Shown here one piece after another: positions 14,429 to 22,223 of a stretch of DNA of 43,289 nucleotides (position 1 is its first letter; every line of letters begins with the position of its first letter). Where the stretch lies: positions 1-43,289 of IMG/VR virus record IMGVR_UViG_3300009149_000075; one strand, written 5' to 3'. A program made the translations under genes and the position numbers. This stretch comes from a virus. The notes beneath the pieces are model-generated. The model was given only the letters and a program-made list of their open reading frames with translations, searched no databases and was not told the origin of the DNA.

Positions 14429-15151
14429 ATGAAGAGCGAAAAGATTATAGTCAAAGGAAAGGAGTTTTTTATAGATTCAGCTAGTCTGGAGGATCCCAAT
14501 GTGGTGAAGCTTTTCATCTATGAAGATCCTAACTTGAATAAACCAGTAAAAACAATCACAGGGCACACAAGGATGGTCCATAAACGTGATATAGAGGATG
14601 TGCTTAAGGAAAATGTTGGGGGAGCTGGTGGTGCCGGATACGCAGTCTATGGAGGCGGATGGGGACGTTCTTTCGGTAACCCATCAATGGGGGGTAAGTT
14701 CTATGGAAGAGGTTTTGGATTTGGTAGTGGAGGTTCCGGTTCTTCATCGGGACCCAATTTAATGTATACATATACCATTAAACCTCTAGATCAGATTCTT
14801 CAACAACCCGGTACTCCGCAGGGGGATGAAAGATATATCCATGTCGGAACAGAAATTGTAGGAAAGGAATTAAATACTGATAATGATGTCGAAGGCAAAA
14901 TCATTCAGATAGAGGAGGATGCAGATGGAAATACCCTTTATTATACGGTGATGGTTTTTGATACTGCGGAGAAAAAGAAGGTGGACCCAACATCTGTATC
15001 TATAATAACACACGAGGAACTCCCGAATTCAATGATGGATATTGGAGGAGTAGGCGAAAGTTTTTACCCATCTATTAAGGATTTTTTAAATGAAGGTCAA
15101 ATGGATCCTCTTAGCCAGTTTATAATGGAAAATAAAAAAAATCACCAATAA
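14429..15151 (+). CDS. Glycine-rich hypothetical protein, 240 residues
   Basis: The N-terminal domain (1-65) is a small alpha/beta unit. Residues 66-110 are a Gly/aromatic-rich linker (YAVYGGGWGRSFGNPSMGG; FGFGSGGSGSSSG). Residues about 110-205 look like a small beta-barrel (VGTEIVGKELNTDNDVEGKI; YYTVMVFDTAEKKKVDPTSV). The C-terminus ends SIKDFLNEGQMDPLSQFIMEN, which has L-N-E-G-Q-x-D-P, a possible degenerate tag. L-K-E just before the glycine linker is another possible gp21-type site. Function is unknown. It is the last gene of the plus-strand unit 11,467-15,151, followed by a bidirectional terminator. Confidence 0.6.
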   Translation: MKSEKIIVKGKEFFIDSASLEDPNVVKLFIYEDPNLNKPVKTITGHTRMVHKRDIEDVLKENVGGAGGAGYAVYGGGWGRSFGNPSMGGKFYGRGFGFGSGGSGSSSGPNLMYTYTIKPLDQILQQPGTPQGDERYIHVGTEIVGKELNTDNDVEGKIIQIEEDADGNTLYYTVMVFDTAEKKKVDPTSVSIITHEELPNSMMDIGGVGESFYPSIKDFLNEGQMDPLSQFIMENKKNHQ

Positions 15152-15153
15152 AA

Positions 15154-15173
15154 AAGGAGGCTTAAGCCTCCTT
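15154..15173. terminator. Bidirectional terminator between convergent units
   Basis: AAGGAGGCTTAAGCCTCCTT is a perfect 20-nt palindrome with A-rich sequence on the left and T-rich on the right. It sits where the plus-strand unit and the minus-strand glycosyltransferase gene converge. Its right half overlaps the last codons of the glycosyltransferase. Confidence 0.75.
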
Positions 15174-15992
15174 CTCTGTTTCTACCGTCCAAGGCACATC
15201 AAATTTATGAATTTTCTTTTCTAGTTTTCTGACTTTAACTTTCTTTTCCGGAACATTAAAAAGCATATAAGCCTCATCCCCTTCTTTCCAGTTATTCCAC
15301 CTTTCTACAGCTCTTTCAATATCATCTTTATTAAAGTGATTTTTAGCACTCCAATTAGTTAATTTAGTTCGGATATCTTTTCTTATCCAAGAAGCATGTC
15401 CCATTCGTAATTCTTCATCTTTGAAAATATATGTTCCAAAATTATGAGGATTGTTTATTCTTCTTGTTGGATCTGTTGGACCTGGTGCAGAACCTTGATA
15501 TGTGTATCTCCAGAATGTGCTATGAATAAAAGGAACAAATGGGCGGAATGGATAAACTAAATAATGGGAAAAATCTCTATAATAGTTAACATAGGAGCAG
15601 TAAGTAATAGTATAGCCCTTTTCATTAATCATATCTTTAGCAAATCTGAATTGATCCGCATCATAGAATTCATCTGCATCAATATTTAAAATATGGGATG
15701 ATCCATTTTGTTTCATAAGTTCAATCCCCATATTTCTTTTGTCACATTCTTGTTCTCTAGAATATTTAACAAAATTAGGCTTAAATTCTATTAATTCATC
15801 GACCAAACCCATATCTTTAAGCCTATGAATTTCATCCATATCTTGTTTGCTCATTGGATTTTTCCAATAAGATTTCTTTTGCCATATTGCGGCTACATGA
15901 TCTACTTGGTCCCTTATTTCTGTAATCAGGGGCTCTAATAATTCAGTAGCGTCAAAGGCATTAATTGTGAGAGATAATTTTTTAATTGCCAT
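15162..15992 (-). CDS. Glycosyltransferase, GT-A fold (family 2-like)
   Basis: The 276-residue protein has an N-terminal Rossmann-like start (LTINAFDATELLEPLI) and ILNIDADEFYD near residue 104. The latter is the D-x-D nucleotide-sugar and metal-binding motif of GT-A enzymes. A basic, aromatic acceptor half follows (RPFVPFIHSTFWRYTYQG; RMGHASWIRKDIRTKLTNW). It would transfer a sugar, perhaps to modified phage DNA bases, a virion protein or host glycans; the target is not visible. It follows the small membrane-protein gene with a 1-nt gap and lies downstream of thymidylate synthase in the same direction. Pairing with thyA makes base modification conceivable but unproven. Confidence 0.72.
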   Translation of the reverse strand: MAIKKLSLTINAFDATELLEPLITEIRDQVDHVAAIWQKKSYWKNPMSKQDMDEIHRLKDMGLVDELIEFKPNFVKYSREQECDKRNMGIELMKQNGSSHILNIDADEFYDADQFRFAKDMINEKGYTITYCSYVNYYRDFSHYLVYPFRPFVPFIHSTFWRYTYQGSAPGPTDPTRRINNPHNFGTYIFKDEELRMGHASWIRKDIRTKLTNWSAKNHFNKDDIERAVERWNNWKEGDEAYMLFNVPEKKVKVRKLEKKIHKFDVPWTVETEKEA

Positions 15993-15993
15993 A

Positions 15994-16260
15994 TTACTTT
16001 TTGTTTTCTTCTTTGTTTTTATCAGTTCCAGATAGTAAACCAGTTACTATCGTTTTTTCTATATTTCTTTTAATCTTTTTATTCTCTTTTCTTAATTTGT
16101 AATATTCTATTGCATTCTTAACCATCAGTAGGGTTAAAAGAGATGCCAGAACTACAAAAAAAATCGCAAATAAATCCTGAAAAAGCGGATCCTCTATTTC
16201 CAAGAAAAATGAAAGATCCTCTTTTAAGGATAAATAAGCTGATTTTAAAAGATCTATCAT
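15994..16260 (-). CDS. Small single-pass membrane protein, 88 residues
   Basis: The protein has one strong hydrophobic helix (LFAIFFVVLASLLTLLMV, about 29-46), then a basic C-terminal tail (YYKLRKENKKIKRNIEKTI). The layout is holin-like only in the broadest sense and no family is recognised. It lies between thymidylate synthase (15-nt gap) and the glycosyltransferase (1-nt gap) on the minus strand, so it belongs to that operon. Confidence 0.5.
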   Translation of the reverse strand: MIDLLKSAYLSLKEDLSFFLEIEDPLFQDLFAIFFVVLASLLTLLMVKNAIEYYKLRKENKKIKRNIEKTIVTGLLSGTDKNKEENKK

Positions 16261-16275
16261 TCATGCTGATTCTTT

Positions 16276-17208
16276 TTAAACTGCTATTGGAACCCCCTTC
16301 CAATTAGGATGGGCCTCATAATCTTCTAGAATAAAATCCTCCGGTTCAAAATCCCAAAAACTTTTTGATTCATTTAATAGCATTAGGGGTTCTTGAGCTT
16401 TAGAATCTCTGGCCAGCTGTTTATATATGTATTCTAGATGGTTCTCATATATGTGAACGTCTCCTGCTGAGATGTATAAATTTCCTGGATGCATATCAAC
16501 TTCTTGAGCCATCATCAAAAGGAGGAGAGCATAAGAAGATATATTAAATGGTCCGCCAAGAAAGATATCCCATGACCGAATATTCATTTTAAGATTAAGC
16601 CTTCTTTTGGTTTCTCCAGGATATTGTCTGGATTCCCATTGATATGACCAATGACATGGTGGTAAAGCCATTTGATCTATCTCAGCAACATTCCAAGCTG
16701 AAACTATCAGTCTTCTATCATCAGGATTGGTTTTTAATTTATCAATAATGTTTTGGAGTTGATTAATATAAATAGGAACCTGCATACCTGGACCGCTAAC
16801 AGCTGAAATCCATTTTGTTTTATAATCCCTCCATGCTACCCATTGGTGCCCATAAACTGGTCCGAGTTCTCCTGTTTTGTCGTCACCCCACTCATCCCAA
16901 ATGGTAACACCATACTTATCACGAAGTTCGTGTTTGTTTGTAGATCCTGAGAGAAACCATAATAATTCTCCAATGATCGATTTTAGATGGATTTTCTTTG
17001 TGGTTAATAAAGGAAATGCTTCAGCAACATTAGGAAATTCTACTTGTGGACCAAATATAGAAAGGGTTTTTGTTCCAGTTCGATTTTCTTTCCAAATTCC
17101 TTCTTTTAGAATTTTTACAAGTAAATCATGGTACTCTTTATCTGTTTTATTTAGATTGGTGGCTGGAGCAACCGGAAATTCATCTCCATGAAATATATTT
17201 TTAATCAT
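16276..17208 (-). CDS. thyA: Thymidylate synthase
   Basis: The 310-residue protein matches the folate-dependent ThyA family throughout. It has an N-terminal RTGTKTLSIFG segment, FPLLTTKKIHLKSIIGELLWFLSGSTN, WDEWGDD and GPVYGHQW. The catalytic cysteine is in ALPPCHW (Cys185). The dUMP and folate sites are in FNISSYALLLLMMAQ and GDVHIYENHLEY. It makes dTMP from dUMP with methylene-tetrahydrofolate, supplying dTTP for phage DNA synthesis (T4 td equivalent). No intron is present, unlike T4 td. It sits just after the tape-measure gene in the same direction, an unusual spot for a metabolism gene, followed by the membrane-protein and glycosyltransferase genes. Confidence 0.95.
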   Translation of the reverse strand: MIKNIFHGDEFPVAPATNLNKTDKEYHDLLVKILKEGIWKENRTGTKTLSIFGPQVEFPNVAEAFPLLTTKKIHLKSIIGELLWFLSGSTNKHELRDKYGVTIWDEWGDDKTGELGPVYGHQWVAWRDYKTKWISAVSGPGMQVPIYINQLQNIIDKLKTNPDDRRLIVSAWNVAEIDQMALPPCHWSYQWESRQYPGETKRRLNLKMNIRSWDIFLGGPFNISSYALLLLMMAQEVDMHPGNLYISAGDVHIYENHLEYIYKQLARDSKAQEPLMLLNESKSFWDFEPEDFILEDYEAHPNWKGVPIAV

Positions 17209-17259
17209 ACAACTATCTTTTGAAGTTTATAAGTTATATGATTAAAATTGAGCGTAGTT

Positions 17260-20145
17260 TTATCCCCATTCCATTATTCCTTCTGGCCCTCCCGAGAATA
17301 CAAATTTGACCTGTCCAGCTTTCATTGCTTCAACTACTTGGGAGCCAACAATTTCACCAATATTAGCTGAAATAGCACCCCAATCAATCTGTTGAGCTTT
17401 AGCTTCCTTCCTTGATTGTTTTTTTGTAGACTCTTGTTTTGCCTGTTGTACATCGCCAACAGTTACTGTACCATCAGATCCCGAAGTTTGTTGAGGGGTG
17501 GATATTGTGTTGACCGAATTTCCAAATCCTTCTGTCTTGGTTATATACGCTGACGAAGCTGCAGCTATTCCCTCTAATTTATCTAAAGGCAATTCCGTAA
17601 GGTTCGTCGATAGCATTTTAATGGAATCAGCAAGTTTTATTGTCGAATCAGTCATTTTGGTCATGCTATCTAAATTTTTTGCAATTGCTCCAGTTACAGA
17701 CATAACAGCCTCGAATCGCTGCATATTATTATATGCCTTATTAGTATTTGCAGTCATATCGCTGCCAGCTATCTCTGTTACAAATGTCACTAAGCTTTTT
17801 ACAATATTTTTGGCAATATCCTGTATAGAAATAGAGCCTTTGAGCACCATATTTCCATCTGCATCTGGCTCTAATAATGGCATTTCAAGATTATCACCAA
17901 ACTTACCGTAAATGGATAAAGTCTCTGCAAATGCTGCAATAGGTTGTAATAGACCATATTTTTCTTTGCCTTTTTTCCCCTTTTTGCCCATTAGAACTCC
18001 TGCAAGGTTGGCCATCTTCTTACCTTCCCTCTTATCGATCTGAAATACTTCTGATTTAGATGTTATACCTTCTACAAAAGATGTAAACGAATCAATTATA
18101 TTTCTAGTTACATCTGTTATAAGAACAGATTCCTGCCTCATTATAGGATTTCCATTTCCATCCAGCATAACAGTACCGTCTGCATTAGTCATAGGAACAG
18201 AATATCCAATTTTTCCTTCTTGACCAAACTGAGCATAAGCTTTTAATACCTCAGTAAATTGAATAACCGCAGTAAGAATTCCCCTTCTTCCAGTTAATGC
18301 CCTTCCCATTCTAGCAATTCCTTTAGCCTGATCTTTTGTTAGGCCATCGGTGGATTCTATTAATGCTTTTAAAAAATCTGATATGGTAGTAGATATATTC
18401 TGTCCTACATTTTTGATATTAATCTTTTCACCAAATATAGGGCTTCCGTCTGGATTAGTGCCTATAATAGGCCTCATTTCGGATAGGTTTGCAAATGCAG
18501 TTAACGCTCGAGCAAACATGGAAAGAGATATTGAAGCGGTCATAAGAATACCAGTTACTACAAAGATTTTAGCACTATTCTTTATAATATTTTTAATGCC
18601 TATTAATCCGTCCTTTCCTTCAGATAAAGTCTTAAATCCTATCATCATACCTTCAAATACTCCGCCTATCATAAATCCTAATTTCTGAGGGAAATCAGCC
18701 GGAATATTAGAAGATGTTTCCATTAATTTTTTAACGCTTATTGCAAATAATATCAGGACACCTGATACCATCATTGCTACACCTGCGCCAAGAGCAACTA
18801 GACCAGCCACTACGGGAATCCCTAATAATGCAAATGCACCTACCGCTCCTAAAAATACCATACCAATCATGCCCAAACCTGCAATTGCAGGTGGTACTTC
18901 TATTCCGAATATTTTGGAAGTCTTATTTTCCCCATCCTTTCCGCCAGACATCATACCGCCGATAGCCGCAGCCTGCTTAAATAAGAACCCAATAGCAAAT
19001 CCGATTGCCATTAATCCCCCTGCAACCAACACCGCCACGAGAGTACCCACAGCAACTTCTTTTTTAGCCTTTCCGAGTAGCCAGAATATGCCTACAATAG
19101 CCCCTATTGTTAATGACATGGCTCCAAATGCAAGTGCAATTCCTTTAGTATCTGCTGACATTCCAAGAAGACCTGCTATGGCAACAAGTCCCAGGGTAAA
19201 TAGGAATACCCCTCCAATTAGAATAAACAATCCAAGACCCATTCCAGAAACTGTCTTAACTCCTTTTTCAACTGTCTTACCGGCAAGTCCCAATAATGCA
19301 AACATTCCAACCATTACAAGAATAACTCCAGCCATGACTAACATGGCTTTTCCAATTCCACTTCCTCCTTTTTCCTGACCCATATAGGATGCCATCATTA
19401 CTAAACTTAATGAAAAGGCTATTAGTCCAACCCCAATATAGAAGAAGGCTTTAGCTATTCCCTTGACTGTCTTCATTCCAGGTTTTAATGTGGGCCCTAA
19501 TAATCCTAACCCTATCATAACTAATGAAAGAACTGCCACTGTTCCCAATAATACAACTAATACAGCCTCAGGATCATTCTGGGCTCCCAGTAGTTTAGAT
19601 GATAACACTAAACCTCCAGCAAATATAAGTAACGAAATACCAAGCATTCCCAAGAATTGTCCCAATATCATAAGGGGCTTTCCTATCTTCTTCATAGATC
19701 TTCCCATTCTATCAAATAGGTTCAGGGCTTTGGTAACTTTTCTTGCATGCCTGCCATCACCCAACTCATACATTAAATCATACAGTTTTTGAAGTGTATT
19801 TAAAGCACTATCAACCCTTCTTGGTTTTATTTTGCTTAAATCTGATAATCCACTAACTAAATTAGAAATAGATGTAGATAGACTTACCATACCATCTGCA
19901 AAGATTTTAAAATCTTTACCTTTATTAGATTTTTTAACAATATCTAATATATCTCTGGAAAAATCAAGAAATCTTTGTACCGTTTTAGGCTTGGTCCAAG
20001 CAAATTTGGCAAGAGCAGAAGAAATATTTACGATTTCCTTAACACCGCTTTCCTTAACATTGGATTCCTTTGTCTTTCCCTGTTGTTGTTCGATTTTTCC
20101 GACTACCTGAAGTATTCCTTGTAAAAGTTCTACCGATGTTTGCAT
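17260..20145 (-). CDS. Tape measure protein
   Basis: The 961-residue protein is the longest in the tail block and lies directly after the tail-assembly chaperone pair, where phage tape measures normally sit. It has an N-terminal helical region, then a long stretch (about 150-480) of many Gly/Ala/Val-rich hydrophobic segments (MLGISLLIFAGGLVLSS; AVGTLVAVLVAGGLMAIGFA), as tape measures often have. The second half is more soluble and helical, ending in FVFSGGPEGIMEWG. It would set tail length and leave through the tube to reach the host membrane. A clear GGATATATAAATAAAATCC motif lies 9 nt before the start. It corresponds to T4 gp29 by position, not by visible sequence match. Confidence 0.78.
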   Translation of the reverse strand: MQTSVELLQGILQVVGKIEQQQGKTKESNVKESGVKEIVNISSALAKFAWTKPKTVQRFLDFSRDILDIVKKSNKGKDFKIFADGMVSLSTSISNLVSGLSDLSKIKPRRVDSALNTLQKLYDLMYELGDGRHARKVTKALNLFDRMGRSMKKIGKPLMILGQFLGMLGISLLIFAGGLVLSSKLLGAQNDPEAVLVVLLGTVAVLSLVMIGLGLLGPTLKPGMKTVKGIAKAFFYIGVGLIAFSLSLVMMASYMGQEKGGSGIGKAMLVMAGVILVMVGMFALLGLAGKTVEKGVKTVSGMGLGLFILIGGVFLFTLGLVAIAGLLGMSADTKGIALAFGAMSLTIGAIVGIFWLLGKAKKEVAVGTLVAVLVAGGLMAIGFAIGFLFKQAAAIGGMMSGGKDGENKTSKIFGIEVPPAIAGLGMIGMVFLGAVGAFALLGIPVVAGLVALGAGVAMMVSGVLILFAISVKKLMETSSNIPADFPQKLGFMIGGVFEGMMIGFKTLSEGKDGLIGIKNIIKNSAKIFVVTGILMTASISLSMFARALTAFANLSEMRPIIGTNPDGSPIFGEKINIKNVGQNISTTISDFLKALIESTDGLTKDQAKGIARMGRALTGRRGILTAVIQFTEVLKAYAQFGQEGKIGYSVPMTNADGTVMLDGNGNPIMRQESVLITDVTRNIIDSFTSFVEGITSKSEVFQIDKREGKKMANLAGVLMGKKGKKGKEKYGLLQPIAAFAETLSIYGKFGDNLEMPLLEPDADGNMVLKGSISIQDIAKNIVKSLVTFVTEIAGSDMTANTNKAYNNMQRFEAVMSVTGAIAKNLDSMTKMTDSTIKLADSIKMLSTNLTELPLDKLEGIAAASSAYITKTEGFGNSVNTISTPQQTSGSDGTVTVGDVQQAKQESTKKQSRKEAKAQQIDWGAISANIGEIVGSQVVEAMKAGQVKFVFSGGPEGIMEWG

Positions 20146-20154
20146 CTAGTGAAA

Positions 20155-20173
20155 GGATTTTATTTATATATCC
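20155..20173 (-). promoter_or_regulatory. Late-promoter-like motif GGATATATAAATAAAATCC
   Basis: This is the best match in the window to the recurrent motif. It contains TATAAATA, the T4 late promoter consensus, in front of the tape-measure gene and just after a terminator. Confidence 0.6.
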
Positions 20174-20184
20174 ACGTTAAACAA

Positions 20185-20211
20185 AAAAGGAGTCGTTTTA
20201 AGACTCCTTTT
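20185..20211. terminator. Bidirectional terminator
   Basis: AAAAGGAGTC (20185-20194) and GACTCCTTTT (20202-20211) form a perfect 10-bp stem with a 7-nt loop, and a U-run on either strand. It closes the chaperone genes before the tape-measure promoter. Confidence 0.85.
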
Positions 20212-20215
20212 TATT

Positions 20216-20485
20216 TTAAAATTTGGGCATGTTCATTTTAGGGATATTTACCCTTGGCATATCAAATCCCCTATTTGAACTCGATGGAGGTTTATATTTA
20301 GGAATTTGTTGAGATTTAGACATCTTTTTTTGTTCCTCATCCTGTTTTTTATAATGCTTATTCTCTGCTTCGATCTTTTCTTCAAGATCTTCTAATAAGT
20401 ATTCGAGCATATAAAACTCCAATCTGTCCACTTCTGACGGAGGCATATGAAGCTTATCCGCGAAGTGGAAATAGATTTTACGCAA
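20216..20485 (-). CDS. Tail-assembly chaperone, second ORF (89 residues, TTG start or frameshift)
   Basis: This short ORF sits between the 331-residue gene and the tape measure, as the second chaperone ORF does in many tailed phages. FHFADKLHMPPSEVDRLEFYMLEYLLEDLEEKI is helical and aromatic at its start; the rest is Lys/Gln/Pro-rich. The only upstream start is TTG at 20483-20485, which overlaps the end of the 331-residue gene by 8 nt. The frame stays open back to about 20,540, so a +1 or -2 ribosomal shift could also join the two products. Either way it seems to be co-translated with its neighbour. Confidence 0.6.
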   Translation of the reverse strand: MRKIYFHFADKLHMPPSEVDRLEFYMLEYLLEDLEEKIEAENKHYKKQDEEQKKMSKSQQIPKYKPPSSSNRGFDMPRVNIPKMNMPKF

Positions 20486-21473
20486 GTTCTGAAAACGGAT
20501 CTGAAATAAGGAAAAGAGATTTAATCCCTCCGAGAAATGTTAGCGGCACCTGCCGCTCACCTCCTTGCTCATCCCTATATTTAACAACAGGATTGATCGT
20601 ATCAGCAAATATTTCCCGAACTTTCGTGAGCATAGAAATTTCAGAATTAGACCAATTCATTGATTCATAAACAAATTTTTCATAAGTGCTATCCGTTAAT
20701 CCTCTCCAGTCTGGAATAACTAAAGGAGCAAAATTTATAAAATCCTGATCAAAGGATTCTTGCATTTGTTGTTTCCTGTTAATATAATTCTTAAGCCAGT
20801 TTGTAACTCCGGATGAAGTCATATAGATAGGCATGCTTTTTCCGGTCTTAAATTTCAGAACGATGGTTCTTTTTTCTGGATCATAATATTTCATCAATCT
20901 ATCATCAAAATTGATATAATCGATCATATCTTTTGTAACCGTAACTTTTTCAGTTTCCGATACTTTTACTTGAAGAAGATTCTCTCCTTTTGAAAAAGTT
21001 CTCTCTCTGATTGCAAGTATAACATAAAATCTATCGACCTCCTTGATATCTTTCCATGAAGAAATTCCATCCGGAAATTTGATAGCAGAACACCTTTCAA
21101 CGATATAGTTTAACATATCATCTAATACATAAAGATCATCTTCATTAATTGTAGACCAGTGACGTATTTCAGCCGCTGTTGCAGATCTTATTGCAATTTG
21201 TGTTCCCTCTGGGTAGAATAAACCCTGAGTTGGCAGATCCTTCATATCAATCTGTTGCCATCCAATTCTACTGCCTAGTTCAACTTGTTCAGGATCTTTT
21301 TCCCATGGCATGCTTTTCATGTCTGGCTTAATTATAGGGGATCCTACTGGGATTTTATTTGCAGCATCTTGTACTGGGGTTTTTGTGTTTTCTGGTTGGA
21401 TTGGAGTAATTTTGGCCTCTTTTGGCGCTCCTTCTTGTCCTTCCGCAAATTCTTTTAATTTATCTTCTGACAT
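20478..21473 (-). CDS. Tail-assembly chaperone / T4 gp26-like baseplate family protein
   Basis: The 331-residue protein has a disordered Pro/Glu-rich N-terminus (1-75). Then comes DLPTQGLFYPEGTQIAIRSATAAEIRHWSTINEDD, followed by DDMLNYIVERCSAIKFPDG and a DRFYVILAIRERTF helix. This L-P-x-x-G-x-x-Y-P / E-I-R-H-x-S-T pattern is what I know from T4-like baseplate/tail-assembly proteins of the T4 gp26 group. It lies after the tail tube and before the tape measure, where chaperones belong. Its end overlaps the 89-residue ORF. GATATATAGACAAAC precedes it near 21,500. Family call is moderate. Confidence 0.58.
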   Translation of the reverse strand: MSEDKLKEFAEGQEGAPKEAKITPIQPENTKTPVQDAANKIPVGSPIIKPDMKSMPWEKDPEQVELGSRIGWQQIDMKDLPTQGLFYPEGTQIAIRSATAAEIRHWSTINEDDLYVLDDMLNYIVERCSAIKFPDGISSWKDIKEVDRFYVILAIRERTFSKGENLLQVKVSETEKVTVTKDMIDYINFDDRLMKYYDPEKRTIVLKFKTGKSMPIYMTSSGVTNWLKNYINRKQQMQESFDQDFINFAPLVIPDWRGLTDSTYEKFVYESMNWSNSEISMLTKVREIFADTINPVVKYRDEQGGERQVPLTFLGGIKSLFLISDPFSELA

Positions 21474-21549
21474 CTTAATATATGATTAAAATTATACTGT
21501 TTGTCTATATATCATTATATCCAAAAAAACCTCCATGGTTTTACAAAAA

Positions 21550-21577
21550 AAAGGTCTGAACCGAAATTCAGACCTTT
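21550..21577 (-). terminator. Terminator after tail tube gene
   Basis: AAAGGTCTGAA (21550-21560) pairs with TTCAGACCTTT (21567-21577), a perfect 11-bp stem with a 6-nt loop. On the minus strand a U-run follows. It lies just downstream of the tail-tube gene. Confidence 0.85.
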
Positions 21578-21595
21578 GATGAAAGGAGGGTTGGG

Positions 21596-22192
21596 TTATA
21601 CTATTGTTTCGTCCCATGAATCGCATGCTAATGTATAGCCTTCGATTCTATAGATTTCTTCCGATTGATATGCAAGTTCTGGAGCAGGTAAAGCCGTAAT
21701 TGGAAATACATTGTATAATTGCCATTGCCAATAAGGATTAGCAGCCCTATCATATAGAGTTATTAAAGCCCATGGAGCTGTATATTCCATTTTAAGTCCG
21801 GTTCTACCAGTTAGCGGATCATACACAAGGTCGTTCCATTTTCTTAGGGTTTTAAGAACATAGGCGCTTGGAGTCTCATTTAGGTTAACCTCAAAATTGA
21901 GAGTAACATCCATTGTTGTTTTCTCAGGTTTAGCTCCTGCAAACCTTCTTTCTGCCCACTTATAGAATTGATTCTGAGTTGATCCTGGAAATGAGTTAGA
22001 TTCCAATCCACCAACAGAAATTAAATTCTCTAGCAATAGATTCTGTTCCTCGTCATTACTTCCAAGGGCCGTTGGCAAAGATATCTGAACCGTAAATAGG
22101 TTTAGATAGAGTGGCTCATATTTTTGTACGGCCGCTCTTGAATTCTTATAATGTGGCAAACCGAATGTACCCTTGCTGCTTAATTCAGTCAT
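21596..22192 (-). CDS. Tail tube protein (T4 gp19-like)
   Basis: The 198-residue protein has the T4-like tube features. These are an early beta strand (YEPLYLNLFTVQISLP), a G-G-x-x-S segment, FYKWAERRFAGAKPEKTTMDVTLNFEVNLNE with the central long strand, AYVLKTLRKWNDLVYDPLTGRTG, and a closing VFPITALPAPELAYQSEEIYRIEGYTLACD. It would stack as hexamers inside the sheath. It lies directly after the sheath gene in the same order as T4 genes 18-19 and is followed by a strong terminator. Confidence 0.85.
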   Translation of the reverse strand: MTELSSKGTFGLPHYKNSRAAVQKYEPLYLNLFTVQISLPTALGSNDEEQNLLLENLISVGGLESNSFPGSTQNQFYKWAERRFAGAKPEKTTMDVTLNFEVNLNETPSAYVLKTLRKWNDLVYDPLTGRTGLKMEYTAPWALITLYDRAANPYWQWQLYNVFPITALPAPELAYQSEEIYRIEGYTLACDSWDETIV

Positions 22193-22223
22193 ATCGAGTT
22201 AATTTATTTTATTTATTCAAATT

